From Lachnospiraceae bacterium (GTDB taxonomy: Bacteria; Bacillota; Clostridia; Lachnospirales; Lachnospiraceae), in contig JAFTPO010000043.1 of assembly GCA_017463225.1 (NCBI GenBank), forward strand, positions 1-64,000: a DNA stretch of 64,000 bases. The letters run 5' to 3'. Shown here one piece after another: positions 52,337 to 61,792 of the stretch. Position 1 is the first letter of the stretch, and every line of letters begins with the position of its first letter. The notes below the pieces were generated by a model. The model worked only from the letters and a program-made list of their open reading frames with translations, was not told where the DNA came from and did no database searches. The translations under genes were made by a program, and so were the position numbers.

Positions 52337-53608
52337 ATGAAGGTACTTATAGTTGGAGGCGGCGGAAGAGAGCACGCTATAGCATGGAAGTGTAAGGAGA
52401 GCAAGAGAGTAACTAAGCTTTATGCAGCACCTGGAAATGCAGGTATTAGTGAGCTTGCTGAATGTGTTGATATATCAGTTATGGATGCACCTAAGTTAGT
52501 TGCATTTGCAAAGGAGAAAGACATAGATTTAACAATCATCGCACCGGATGATCCGCTTGTGGCAGGTGTGGCAGATGAATTCGCAAAGGCTGGTCTTAGA
52601 GCATTTGGACCTGTTAAGAATGCAGCTATTATCGAGGGTTCAAAGGCATTCTCTAAGGATCTTATGAAAAAGTACAATATTCCTTCTGCAGCATATGAGA
52701 CCTTTGATAATGCTGATGATGCACTTGCTTATCTTGAAACTGCAAAGATGCCTATAGTGCTTAAGGCTGACGGTCTTGCATTAGGTAAGGGAGTTCTCAT
52801 CTGCAATAATTTAGAGGAAGCTCGTGAGGGTGTAAAGACCCTTATGCTTGATAAACAGTTTGGTACTGCAGGTGACAGAATCGTAATCGAAGAGTTTATG
52901 ACCGGTAGAGAGGTATCAGTGCTTTGCTTCTGTGACGGAGAGACTATTAAGCCTATGGCTTCAGCACAGGATCACAAGCGTGCAAAGGATAACGATCAGG
53001 GACTTAATACAGGAGGTATGGGTACATTTTCACCAAGCCCTTTCTATACAGATGAGGTAGATGCTTTCTGTAAGAAGTATGTATATCAGGCAACAATTGA
53101 TGCTATGAAGGCAGAGGGTAGACCGTTTAAGGGAATACTTTTCTGTGGACTTATGCTTACAGAGGATGGTCCAAAGGTACTTGAGTACAATGCAAGATTC
53201 GGCGACCCAGAGGCACAGGTTGTGCTTCCACGTATGAAGAACGATCTTATTGATGTTATAGATGCTTGTATCGATGGAACCTTAGCTGATGTTGAGCTTG
53301 AGTTTGAGGATAAGGCAGCAGTTTGTGTAATCCTTGCATCTAATGGATACCCTGAGGCTTATGAGAAGGGCTTCCCTATAGAAGGCTTAGATACATTTAA
53401 GGATAAGGATGGATACTACTGCTTCCACGCTGGAACTAAATGGGCAGATGGCAAGATAGTAACCAACGGAGGACGAGTTTTGGGTGTTACAGCTAAGGGT
53501 GATGACTTAGTTAAGGCAAGAGCTAATGCATACGAGGCTACAAAGTGGGTAAGCTTTGATAATAAGTATATGAGAAATGATATTGGTAAGGCCATAGATG
53601 AGCAGTAG
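52337..53608 (+). CDS. purD: Phosphoribosylamine-glycine ligase
   Basis: PurD joins phosphoribosylamine and glycine with ATP, the second step of purine synthesis. The 423-residue protein starts MKVLIVGGGGREHAIAWK, and shows the ATP-grasp segments VLKADGLALGKGV, DHKRAKDNDQGLNTGGMG and LEYNARFGDPEAQ. ATG at 52337 follows AAGGAGG; the frame upstream to 52304 is not needed. It forms a partial pur cluster with purM and purN; the other purine genes are not in the window. Confidence 0.97.
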   Translation: MKVLIVGGGGREHAIAWKCKESKRVTKLYAAPGNAGISELAECVDISVMDAPKLVAFAKEKDIDLTIIAPDDPLVAGVADEFAKAGLRAFGPVKNAAIIEGSKAFSKDLMKKYNIPSAAYETFDNADDALAYLETAKMPIVLKADGLALGKGVLICNNLEEAREGVKTLMLDKQFGTAGDRIVIEEFMTGREVSVLCFCDGETIKPMASAQDHKRAKDNDQGLNTGGMGTFSPSPFYTDEVDAFCKKYVYQATIDAMKAEGRPFKGILFCGLMLTEDGPKVLEYNARFGDPEAQVVLPRMKNDLIDVIDACIDGTLADVELEFEDKAAVCVILASNGYPEAYEKGFPIEGLDTFKDKDGYYCFHAGTKWADGKIVTNGGRVLGVTAKGDDLVKARANAYEATKWVSFDNKYMRNDIGKAIDEQ

Positions 53609-53637
53609 ACTTATACAGATTGGGAAGAAGGTTTGGC

Positions 53638-54030
53638 ATGATAATACAGATTGATTTTAATAGCAATGAAGCAATATATATGCAGCTAAGAAATCAAATA
53701 GTAATAGGAATTGCACAGGACAAGATAAAGCATGGACAGTCCTTGCCCTCAGTGAGACAGCTGGCTGAGGAGTTAGGAGTAAATATGCATACCGTAAATA
53801 AGGCATACACCATTCTTAAAAATGATGGCTACCTTACTTTAGACAGGAGAAAGGGAGCTGTGGTTTCTGTGTCGGTAGAGACCAAGGTGAGAGACATAGA
53901 GACTATGAATGTGGGTATGCGTATGATGGTTGCAGAGGCCATATGTAAGGACATAAGTCTTGCGGAGATGCATCAGATTATCACAGACATGTATAAAGAA
54001 TTTGGTGACAAAAATGGAGGTAATCTATGA
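53638..54030 (+). CDS. GntR-family (YtrA-type) regulator
   Basis: A 130-residue repressor-like protein: an N-terminal GntR winged helix (about 8-78, with IYMQLRNQIVIGI and LPSVRQLAEELGVNMHTV) and only a short helical C-terminus, as in the YtrA subgroup, which lacks a large effector domain. ATG at 53638 follows AGAAGG. Its TGA overlaps the clpC ATG by four bases, so it is translationally coupled to clpC. In Bacillus and many relatives, clpC is coupled to ctsR, mcsA and mcsB instead; here the GntR protein may take the regulatory place (inference). Confidence 0.88.
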   Translation: MIIQIDFNSNEAIYMQLRNQIVIGIAQDKIKHGQSLPSVRQLAEELGVNMHTVNKAYTILKNDGYLTLDRRKGAVVSVSVETKVRDIETMNVGMRMMVAEAICKDISLAEMHQIITDMYKEFGDKNGGNL

Positions 54031-56471
54031 AACTAGAGTTTACAAGTCAGGCTAAAGAGGTAATGAATAGAGCCTGTGAAATAGCATATTCCTTGAGAAG
54101 TAGCTTTGTGGGAACAGAGCATCTTCTCTGCGCCCTAATAGAAGTGGATGAGGGTGCTGCCTGGGAGGTGCTTAAAGCCAATGGAGCCAAGGCTAATGTG
54201 GTTAGAGAATATATTATCAATACAAGCCAGGAGACTAAGAGAGCAAAAAAGACAGAAAAGTCATACACTGAGAAGTTAAATAAGGTTTTGGAAATAAGTG
54301 AGTCAGAGGCTAAGAAAACCGGCAGAGATGAAATTGGTACAGCTCATCTTTTGCTTGGTATTATATGGAGCAAGGACTCTATAGCTGTAAGCTTGCTTAA
54401 TTCTATGGGTATAAATATACAGAAGCTATTTACAGATACATTGATAGCATCAGGTGTTAATGTGGATTCTGTAAAGAGAGCTGTGGCCAACTTAAATGGT
54501 CAGAACAAGAAGCAGGCAAAGGCATCAACCTTAGAGCAGTACAGTAGAAATCTTACTAAGCTTGCGGCTCAAAGAACTATGGATCCTGTTATAGGCAGAA
54601 GTAAGGAGATAGAGCGTGTTATGCAGATTCTCTGCAGACGTATGAAGAATAATCCTTGTCTGGTAGGAGAGCCGGGCGTAGGAAAGACTGCGGTGGTTGA
54701 AGGCTTGGCACAGCTTATATCAGCAGGAAATGTTCCTGAGCTATTGAAGGATAAGCAGATTGTTAATCTGGATCTGTCAGCTATGGTGGCGGGTTCAAAG
54801 TATAGAGGAGAATTTGAGGAGCGAATCAAAAGGGTAATGGCTGAGGTTAAGCAGGCTGGAAATATTATTCTTTTTGTAGATGAGCTTCACACTCTTATAG
54901 GTGCAGGTGGCGCAGAGGGAGCCATTGATGCTTCCAATATATTAAAGCCGGCCCTTTCCCGTGGAGAGGTTCAGATGATTGGAGCCACCACCAGCAATGA
55001 ATATAGAAAGTATATTCAAAAGGACGCTGCATTAGAGAGAAGATTCCAGCCGGTTAATGTGGAGGAGCCTTCCAGAGAAGAAGCTATAGAGATATTACAG
55101 GGCTTAAGAGAAAAATATGAGCAGCATCACAGTGTTTTGATAGAGGATGATGCAATAACTGCAGCGGTAGACTATAGCATTAGATATATAAATGACAGAT
55201 ATCTTCCTGATAAGGCTATAGACCTAATTGACGAGGCCGCTTCCAGAAAGAAGCTGGGCTTATTCTCAAAGGATAAAACTATGGTTAAGCTGGAGGATGA
55301 ATGTGACTTCTTGAGTCAGGAGCTAGAGGATGCTTTGGCTGAGGGTGATATTGCAAAGGCTTCAGAGTACAAGAAGCAGTATGAGGCAGCACTAAGGAAG
55401 CTGGATAAGGCGAGAAATAAGGTAAAAGAAAATAATAATATTTTGCTTACAGTAAATGATGACGATGTAGCTCAGGTTGTATCGGTTTGGACTAAGGTTC
55501 CTGTAAGCAAGCTTACACAGGCGGAGTCTACCAGATTGCTTAAGCTGGAGGATACACTTCACAAGCGTGTGGTTGGTCAGCATGAGGCCGTAGATGCAGT
55601 GTCTAAAGCCATAAGAAGAGGTAGAGTGGGACTTAAGGATCCTAAGAGACCTATAGGTTCATTTTTATTCTTAGGACCAACAGGTGTAGGTAAGACGGAG
55701 CTTTCTAAGGCATTAGCAGAGGCAGTATTCGGTGATGAGAACTCTATGATAAGAGTTGATATGTCAGAATATATGGAGAAGCACAGCGTGTCAAAGATGA
55801 TAGGCTCACCTCCGGGATATGTTGGCTTTGATGAGGGTGGTCAGCTCAGTGAGAGAGTAAGGAAGAACCCATATTCAGTGGTGCTTTTTGATGAGATAGA
55901 AAAGGCACATCCGGATGTATTTAACATACTTTTGCAGGTGCTTGATGATGGTCACATTACCGATTCACAGGGAAGAAAAGTGGATTTCAAGAATACCATT
56001 ATTATAATGACAAGTAATGCAGGTGCTCAGAGAATCATAGACCCTAAGAAGCTTGGATTCTCCGCTGGGGAGAATGCTGAAGCAGACCACAATGATATGA
56101 AGCAGGGCGTTATGGAAGAGGTTAAGAGGTTATTCAAACCGGAGTTTATTAACCGTATTGATGACATTATAGTATTTAGAGCCCTCACTAAGGATGATGT
56201 GAAGGAAATCAGTGCTATAATGCTTAAGGAGCTTAAAACAAGAGTTAAGAAGCAGATGGATATCACTCTTACCTACGGTGAAACCTTAAAGAGCTTTGTG
56301 TTTGATAAGGGCTACGATAAGAAGTACGGAGCAAGACCTCTTAAGAGAACTATTCAAAGTGAAATCGAGGATAAGCTGGCAGAGGAAATATTATCCGGAA
56401 ATGTCAATGCGAAAGATAAGGTAAGCATTAAGGTAGAGGACAAAAAAGTAGTCTTTAAAACACAAAAATAA
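54027..56471 (+). CDS. clpC: ATP-dependent Clp protease ATP-binding subunit ClpC
   Basis: ClpC unfolds substrates for ClpP. The 814-residue protein has an N-terminal double Clp-N domain (1-150), a first AAA+ module (Walker A GEPGVGKTA, Walker B IILFVDELH), a short middle domain (about 415-470, DECDFLSQELEDALAEGD) and a second AAA+ module (Walker A GPTGVGKTE, Walker B VVLFDEIEKAHPD) with the C-terminal D2-small domain. Its start overlaps the GntR-type gene. No mcsA/mcsB neighbours are present, and the window's only ClpP-like gene lies 18 kb away in the accessory block. Confidence 0.95.
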   Translation: MKLEFTSQAKEVMNRACEIAYSLRSSFVGTEHLLCALIEVDEGAAWEVLKANGAKANVVREYIINTSQETKRAKKTEKSYTEKLNKVLEISESEAKKTGRDEIGTAHLLLGIIWSKDSIAVSLLNSMGINIQKLFTDTLIASGVNVDSVKRAVANLNGQNKKQAKASTLEQYSRNLTKLAAQRTMDPVIGRSKEIERVMQILCRRMKNNPCLVGEPGVGKTAVVEGLAQLISAGNVPELLKDKQIVNLDLSAMVAGSKYRGEFEERIKRVMAEVKQAGNIILFVDELHTLIGAGGAEGAIDASNILKPALSRGEVQMIGATTSNEYRKYIQKDAALERRFQPVNVEEPSREEAIEILQGLREKYEQHHSVLIEDDAITAAVDYSIRYINDRYLPDKAIDLIDEAASRKKLGLFSKDKTMVKLEDECDFLSQELEDALAEGDIAKASEYKKQYEAALRKLDKARNKVKENNNILLTVNDDDVAQVVSVWTKVPVSKLTQAESTRLLKLEDTLHKRVVGQHEAVDAVSKAIRRGRVGLKDPKRPIGSFLFLGPTGVGKTELSKALAEAVFGDENSMIRVDMSEYMEKHSVSKMIGSPPGYVGFDEGGQLSERVRKNPYSVVLFDEIEKAHPDVFNILLQVLDDGHITDSQGRKVDFKNTIIIMTSNAGAQRIIDPKKLGFSAGENAEADHNDMKQGVMEEVKRLFKPEFINRIDDIIVFRALTKDDVKEISAIMLKELKTRVKKQMDITLTYGETLKSFVFDKGYDKKYGARPLKRTIQSEIEDKLAEEILSGNVNAKDKVSIKVEDKKVVFKTQK

Positions 56472-56541
56472 TACAAAAATCTAGTGGCAAAAACCATCGG
56501 GATATTATATAATTAAAATGTATAATTTTATTGTACAGGGA

Positions 56542-56574
56542 TGGTGCTAAAACACATTTTGGTGTGTGCCACCA
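56542..56574 (+). other. Hairpin in the leader of the 137-residue unknown gene
   Basis: TGGTG pairs with CACCA, with an inner ACAC/GTGT stem. A TATAAT box at about 56506-56511 lies upstream, so this hairpin is in the 5' leader, 20-60 bases before the start. Confidence 0.4.
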
Positions 56575-56606
56575 GTGAGTAGCAAAATACTATGGAGGAC
56601 GAAACT

Positions 56607-57020
56607 ATGGCAGTTATTCAGGAATTGATTCGCGAAGAAGAGACAGGGGCATTAAGCTTTGGTAACTACGAGTTAGCTACTAAGACTAAGAAGGATGGCT
56701 TTAATTATAACGGTGACGTATATAAGATAAAGACTTTTAATGAGATTACTAAGCTTGAGAAGAATGGTATGTTTGTATATGAGTCAGTTCCGGGTACAGT
56801 TGTACATAATTTTATGGCAACTGACAAGGAAGTGAGATTCGAGGTTGAGGGCTTGGGAGATTCACAGGTTACACTTGAGCTTGAGGCTGAGAAGGAATAC
56901 AAGATTCATACAGATGGGGTTTATGTTGGTAAGATGAAGACTAATCTTGGAGGAAAGCTTAACGTAAGTGTTATGCTTGATCCGGGCAAGGCAGTAGAGG
57001 TTTCTATAGAGAAGCTTTAA
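56607..57020 (+). CDS. Small unknown protein, strand-rich
   Basis: A 137-residue soluble protein that I do not recognise with certainty. It starts at ATG 56607, with GGAGGA (56594-56599) seven bases before it; the ATG at 56592 would overlap that site. An N-terminal piece (about 1-45) is followed by alternating hydrophobic strands of about 90 residues (TVVHNFMATDKEVRFEVEG, VTLELEAEKEYKIHTDG, VGKMKTNLGGKLNVSVML), which look like a small beta sandwich or beta-prism. It has no signal peptide. It ends 16 bases before radA, so the two probably share a transcript. Confidence 0.7.
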   Translation: MAVIQELIREEETGALSFGNYELATKTKKDGFNYNGDVYKIKTFNEITKLEKNGMFVYESVPGTVVHNFMATDKEVRFEVEGLGDSQVTLELEAEKEYKIHTDGVYVGKMKTNLGGKLNVSVMLDPGKAVEVSIEKL

Positions 57021-57036
57021 TAAAGGAGATTATATA

Positions 57037-58389
57037 GTGGCAAAGGAAAAACAGGTATTTTACTGTAAGGAATGCGGCTATGAATCTGCTAAGTGGTTAG
57101 GTCAGTGTCCGGGATGTCACTCCTGGAATACATTTGTAGAAGAGAAGATAACAGTAGGCGCAAAGAAATCCTCCGCATATAAGGAGAAGGTTGCGCCTAC
57201 TAGTATTTTTAAGGCAACCACAGCGGATGAAAGTCGTATAAAGACTAATATTAAAGAATTAGATAGAGTGTTAGGTGGAGGTATTGTTAAGGGTTCCTTG
57301 GTTTTGGTAGGTGGAGACCCTGGTATAGGAAAGTCCACTATTCTTTTACAGATGTGTAGAAATTTAGTTCACGCAGGGGTTGAAACTCTCTATGTGTCGG
57401 GAGAGGAATCCTCCGGACAGATAAAGATGCGAGCAGAGCGTTTGGGTGCTTTTGATAAGGATATGACTCTTCTGTGTGATAACGATATGGATAATATATC
57501 CCAGGTAATCCAAAAGACAAATCCTTCTGTTGTGGTAATAGATTCTATTCAGACTGTGGCATTGGATGAGGTTAGCTCAGCCCCTGGCACGGTGACTCAG
57601 GTCAGAGAGGTTACTGCAAGGCTTATGCAGCTGGCAAAGCTGGGAAATGTAGCTATATTTATAGTTGGTCACGTAACCAAGGAAGGTACAGTGGCAGGTC
57701 CTAGAACCTTAGAGCATATGGTGGATAGTGTGCTTTATTTTGAGGGTGATAAGAACAATGGCTTCAGAATACTTAGAGGTGTTAAAAACAGATTTGGCTC
57801 TACCAATGAGATTGGTGTATTTAATATGACCGACAAGGGCTTAGAGGAGGTTGAGAATCCATCTCAGCTTATGTTAAATGGACGTCCTGAGGGAGTGTCC
57901 GGTTCAGTTGTAGTATCCTCCTTAGAGGGAAGCCGCTCTATACTTGTAGAGCTTCAGGCACTGGTATGTCAGACTAATTTTAATATGCCAAGACGTACCT
58001 CGGTAGGTGTTGACTTTAATAGAGTTAATCTTATTATGGCTGTTATGGAAAAAAGAGCAGGACTTAATCTGTGGGGCTATGATGCCTATGTCAGTATAGC
58101 AGGTGGCATGCGCATAAGTGACCCTGCCATAGATCTTGGTATCGCCTGCGCCATAGCTTCAAGTATGAGAAATAAACCTGTTGATGAACGTACTATGATC
58201 ATAGGTGAGGTAGGATTAGCCGGAGAGATTCGTGGAGTGTCAAATATTATGCAGAGAGTGAAGGAAGCAGATAAGCTTGGATTCAGGCAGTGCATTATTC
58301 CTGCATCAAATTATGATGTTGCCATGGAGAAACTGGATATTAAGATTACTAAGGTGTCTAATATAGTGGAGGCACTTGGAGTGATATAA
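57037..58389 (+). CDS. radA: DNA repair protein RadA
   Basis: RadA is a RecA-like helicase that extends D-loops in recombination and transformation. The 450-residue protein has the N-terminal four-Cys zinc finger (CKECG and CPGCHSW), Walker A GGDPGIGKST, the RadA-specific KNRFGSTNEIG motif and a C-terminal Lon-like domain (about 330-450, with SIAGGMRISDPAIDLGIA). The start is a GTG behind AAAGGAG. Its stop codon abuts a 300-bp repeat element. Confidence 0.97.
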   Translation: MAKEKQVFYCKECGYESAKWLGQCPGCHSWNTFVEEKITVGAKKSSAYKEKVAPTSIFKATTADESRIKTNIKELDRVLGGGIVKGSLVLVGGDPGIGKSTILLQMCRNLVHAGVETLYVSGEESSGQIKMRAERLGAFDKDMTLLCDNDMDNISQVIQKTNPSVVVIDSIQTVALDEVSSAPGTVTQVREVTARLMQLAKLGNVAIFIVGHVTKEGTVAGPRTLEHMVDSVLYFEGDKNNGFRILRGVKNRFGSTNEIGVFNMTDKGLEEVENPSQLMLNGRPEGVSGSVVVSSLEGSRSILVELQALVCQTNFNMPRRTSVGVDFNRVNLIMAVMEKRAGLNLWGYDAYVSIAGGMRISDPAIDLGIACAIASSMRNKPVDERTMIIGEVGLAGEIRGVSNIMQRVKEADKLGFRQCIIPASNYDVAMEKLDIKITKVSNIVEALGVI

Positions 58390-58688
58390 AAACAATGAGC
58401 CATGCCCATACACATCGCAACCCTGCGGGTCGCTCAGTGATGGGATATACACCACATATGAAAACAATGAGTCATGCCCCTCACATCGCAACCCTGCGGG
58501 TCGCTCAGTGATGGACATTCGTCATATGTAGAAACACAGCATATAATAGCAATGAGCCATACACATCGCAACCCTTCGGGTCGCTCAGTGTACGGCATTC
58601 GCCGCATACAAAAAAATAAAACAGTCAGTATCAGTGAGCAAGCTCCCTGAACTGATTGTTTTATTTTTTGTGCGTGGCTCATTGTTTT
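58389..58688. repeat. 300-bp repeat element with inverted ends between radA and the DUF4143 gene
   Basis: The left end AAAACAATGAGCCA (58389-58402) is the exact reverse complement of the right end (58675-58688). Inside are three copies of a core of about 30 bases, CACATCGCAACCC-N-N-CGGGTCGCTCAGTG (starting 58411, 58482 and 58562). Copies 1 and 2 are also preceded by AAAACAATGAG (58389, 58461). Each core contains a small hairpin, ACCC-TNC-GGGT. The element fills the whole gap between the two convergent stop codons. It looks like a MITE or intergenic repeat family, not a gene; the open frames in it are spurious. Confidence 0.75.
58614..58670. terminator. Bidirectional terminator inside the repeat element
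   Basis: AATAAAACAGTCAGT pairs with ACTGATTGTTTTATT (15 bp with one G-U), with A and T runs outside. It can stop both radA and the convergent ATPase gene. Confidence 0.85.
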
Positions 58689-60076
58689 CACATGTTCCAT
58701 AATCCATATGCAGGAATATTTAAAACCTTTCCATCCATAGACACCTGATCTAAGGATATCTTTAAGGTTAATTCTGTGTCCGGAGTCTTGGCTAGGAAAC
58801 TCTTTATGTTCTGTGCCTTTTTGTTAGTGATAAAGCGTATATCCACAGGGATTGGTCCCTTGTCACCCTGATATACGAAAGGAACTCTTGCTGTAGCACC
58901 TGAGGTCCAGTAGTAAAGGTTGCCCACGTTGTGGCTAAGCTCCTGGAATAAAAACTGCTCTGCGATGGCTCCATTTTCCTCGGTGAAGATTTCCTCTATG
59001 GTAAGCTCCTCGTTCATAGGAAGACCATATGCAGCACGGAGTAAACCGTGGTCGATGTAGAAAAGCTCAAATGCCTTATAATCCACATAGTCCTCTAAAG
59101 GCATAACGCCCTTCTCTAATCTTGGCAACTTTCTGGCGATTCCAAGATTGCAGAGGGCCTGAGTTGCTTCGGAATATTCTCTGCTTCTTGCGTTAGAGTC
59201 TACAAAGCGATACATAAACTTCTTGTTATCTCTTGCAAGCTGCTTAGGTATGCTTTTCCAGATTCGTTTGCAGCGTTGTCCTAAAGCTTGATTAAACTTG
59301 CTTCTGATTAAAGCTCTGTAGTCCTCGATAAGCTGTAGCTGTACTGGTCTTACATCAGCTAGCTCCTTGTTCTTAAGATATGCAATAACTGCTCCCGGCA
59401 TACCGCCAATGAGTAAGTACTCTTTAAGCATAACTGAGATTGCATTTACCTCTAAGGAGGTAAGTGGCTTGTCCTTATTGTTGCGGATTGCATTCATAAA
59501 AGGATGAGCCTTGTTAGCAATCATATAGTCCTCGAAGGTCATAGGACGCATTCTAATTATGTTGAATACATCTTGATGAGAATATTCATACTCTGTAAGC
59601 TCCATAGTGGAGGCTATGAGGCAGATTGAGTAATCCTTATGACTCTTGGAAAACTCATAGAAGAAGCTTGCGCAGTCCGGGATATCCTGAACATTGTCAA
59701 ATATTAGAAGGGAATCACTTAGCTTTGCATTGTCAAAATGCTCCTCCAGTAAAAAGTCCATATCCAGAACTCTAGAACCCATAGACATATCGTCAAGCTC
59801 TTCCTTTGATAGCAGCGAAGAGTCTTCACTATCATCCTTATCAACGTCTTCGATATCTCCCTTGGTATCCTCTGCTTCAGTCTTAATACCAGCGATAATA
59901 TTGGCAAAGGCCGGATACTCTGCGCAGTCAATATATTTCTGGGATGGGAAATAAGCAGTGGCAAAATCCTTTACGGTCCAGGTTTTACCAACACCGTGGG
60001 CACCTTTTATAAAAAGGATACGTCGACGCTTTTCCTCAAACCAGGAAACTAATTCGTTAATTACATTTCTGTACAT
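58688..60076 (-). CDS. AAA_14 / DUF4143 ATPase
   Basis: A 462-residue protein of the large bacterial family with an N-terminal AAA_14 ATPase and a C-terminal DUF4143 domain. Walker A is KGAHGVGKTWTV (about residue 24), Walker B LLIFDNVQDIP (about 125), and IRMRPMTFEDY marks the family sensor region. DUF4143 runs from about 205 to 400. An acidic insert (about 70-95, DIEDVDKDDSEDSS) sits within the ATPase domain. The function of this family is poorly defined. The start follows AAGGAG; the stop is at the repeat element. It appears monocistronic. Confidence 0.88.
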   Translation of the reverse strand: MYRNVINELVSWFEEKRRRILFIKGAHGVGKTWTVKDFATAYFPSQKYIDCAEYPAFANIIAGIKTEAEDTKGDIEDVDKDDSEDSSLLSKEELDDMSMGSRVLDMDFLLEEHFDNAKLSDSLLIFDNVQDIPDCASFFYEFSKSHKDYSICLIASTMELTEYEYSHQDVFNIIRMRPMTFEDYMIANKAHPFMNAIRNNKDKPLTSLEVNAISVMLKEYLLIGGMPGAVIAYLKNKELADVRPVQLQLIEDYRALIRSKFNQALGQRCKRIWKSIPKQLARDNKKFMYRFVDSNARSREYSEATQALCNLGIARKLPRLEKGVMPLEDYVDYKAFELFYIDHGLLRAAYGLPMNEELTIEEIFTEENGAIAEQFLFQELSHNVGNLYYWTSGATARVPFVYQGDKGPIPVDIRFITNKKAQNIKSFLAKTPDTELTLKISLDQVSMDGKVLNIPAYGLWNM

Positions 60077-60189
60077 ATAATTTCTCCTTAAATATAGATG
60101 GTTATATTTTATTAAATTATTAGGAAAGTGTCAACAAACTAAGATAAAGTTAAGATTTTAAAAACTAAAAAATTAACCATTATTTTACC

Positions 60190-60218
60190 TTGTTGGATTA
60201 TGTCTAAAATGGTATAAT
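60190..60218 (+). promoter_or_regulatory. Promoter of the AI-2E-family permease
   Basis: TTGTTG (60190-60195) and TATAAT (60213-60218) with a 17-base spacer. The rest of the 60077-60305 spacer is A+T-rich without clear structure. Confidence 0.6.
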
Positions 60219-60305
60219 CAATACTGGTGAAGATTTTTCTAAAATTCCTAATTTAACTTAAATTGCATCAGGCAATAATCAATATAAAGTAAAAAGGAGA
60301 GTACC

Positions 60306-61703
60306 ATGGGAGGAAAATGGAATAAAAACTATTTTAGACTAGGCGTTGTTCTTACAGTGTCTCTTTGTATATGTACTGTTTTCGGACAGCTGATTCAGGA
60401 GTGGAGGGGGATATTTAAGGGTTTAGATACACTTATGTCCGCTATGACACCTTTTGTTATAGGAATTGTAATAGCATTTTTAATCAATCCTATTATGGTT
60501 GCCTATAGAAGGGGCTTTGCTCATATATTTGGCAAAAAGTTTAAGGTGTGGGATTACGATGAGGCATTCAGAAAATCGAAGACACCATGTTTGATTCTTA
60601 CCTTCCTGACATTTATAGGACTTTTGGTAGGCTTCTTATGGATAGTAATTCCAAGAGTATATGAGAGCTTACAGGATTTGGTGGAAAATGCCCCTTCATA
60701 CATAGAAAGTATGAGAAGCTGGGTCGAAAAAATGTTTGCGAAGAATGAGTTTCTTGAGGGTCAGTTAAACAGCGTGCTGATTTATCTGGAAGAAACTGTA
60801 ATGGGATTCATTAACTCCAAGATAGTTCCTAATATAGGAGACATAGTTGCAAAGGTTTCTACCGGACTTGTATCAGGTGTTACTGCAGTATTTAACTTCT
60901 TGGTCGGCCTTATAGTAGCGATTTATCTTTTAGGTAGTAAAGATATTTTCCTTGCTCAGAGTAAGAAGATAATATATTGCTTATTCTCAAAGGAGAAGGG
61001 TAACAGGATATTGGAGGGCGCAAGCTATGCAAACTCAGTATTTGGTGGATTTATCAATGGTAAGATAATCGACTCAGTAATTATAGGCTTTATGTGTTAT
61101 GCCTTTACCGGACCTATCGGTATGAAGTATGCGGTGCTTATAAGTGTTATCGTTGGTGTTACTAATGTAATACCATTCTTCGGACCGTTTATAGGAGCAA
61201 TTCCGGGAGCGTTGCTTGCACTTATGGATTCGCCAATGTACTTCTTAATATTTGTAATATTCGTATTCCTGCTTCAGCAGTTTGATGGCAATATATTAGG
61301 ACCACTTATCCTTGGAGATTCAACAGGACTTTCAGGCCTTTGGGTATTAGTTGCCATCCTTGTAGGTGGAGATTTGTTTGGTGTAGCAGGTATGATACTT
61401 GGTGTTCCTGTATTTGCATGTATCTATGCCTTCTTTGCTGTGCAGCTTAGAGACAAGCTCAGAGCTAAGGGGTTATCTTCTAAGACTGAGGATTATTTCA
61501 GGCTAAAAGGCTTTGATGAAGAAACAGGAGAGCCTATATATAGAAAGAAGCATGATTACGCAAAGCCAAGCATTAAAAAGAGAAAGGGCTTCTTCAAGAA
61601 GAAGGCTAGAGAGGCAGCTGTTGTTGAACAGCTGGAGGATATTATAGAAGCAGAAGACAGTGTTTCTTCAAGTAAGTCAGAGGATTCAAGCAAAAATAAA
61701 TAA
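60306..61703 (+). CDS. AI-2E family transporter (YtvI/PerM type)
   Basis: A 465-residue polytopic membrane protein with about eight helices. The N-terminal pair is near 12-55, a soluble loop of about 80 residues lies near 120-200, and the conserved C-terminal half contains NVIPFFGPFIGAIPGALLAL and QQFDGNILGPLILG, the signature of the AI-2E/PerM family. Members include possible exporters and sodium/proton antiporters; the substrate cannot be told here. The last 70 residues are a charged cytoplasmic tail. Translation starts at ATG behind AAAGGAG. A perfect 14-bp hairpin follows. Confidence 0.9.
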   Translation: MGGKWNKNYFRLGVVLTVSLCICTVFGQLIQEWRGIFKGLDTLMSAMTPFVIGIVIAFLINPIMVAYRRGFAHIFGKKFKVWDYDEAFRKSKTPCLILTFLTFIGLLVGFLWIVIPRVYESLQDLVENAPSYIESMRSWVEKMFAKNEFLEGQLNSVLIYLEETVMGFINSKIVPNIGDIVAKVSTGLVSGVTAVFNFLVGLIVAIYLLGSKDIFLAQSKKIIYCLFSKEKGNRILEGASYANSVFGGFINGKIIDSVIIGFMCYAFTGPIGMKYAVLISVIVGVTNVIPFFGPFIGAIPGALLALMDSPMYFLIFVIFVFLLQQFDGNILGPLILGDSTGLSGLWVLVAILVGGDLFGVAGMILGVPVFACIYAFFAVQLRDKLRAKGLSSKTEDYFRLKGFDEETGEPIYRKKHDYAKPSIKKRKGFFKKKAREAAVVEQLEDIIEAEDSVSSSKSEDSSKNK

Positions 61704-61712
61704 CAAATTATG

Positions 61713-61744
61713 ACAAAGGGACTATAAAAATATAGTCCCTTTGT
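61713..61744 (+). terminator. Hairpin after the AI-2E-family gene
   Basis: A perfect 14-bp stem (61713-61726 with 61731-61744) with an AAAA loop. The tail is GATATAAT rather than a T-run; a TATAAT here could serve as the -10 box of the next gene. Confidence 0.65.
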
Positions 61745-61792
61745 GATATAATATAGAATTGTATTAGATATATTTTGCAGGAGGTAATACTT

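Noticed and set aside
58389..58688. CRISPR array because of three repeated cores.
   Set aside because: Only three imperfect copies, unequal spacing (71 and 80 bases) with similar rather than unique spacers, inverted ends and no cas genes.
58306..58700. Small reverse-strand ORFs in the repeat element.
   Set aside because: They are translations of the repeats, without ribosome sites or family likeness.
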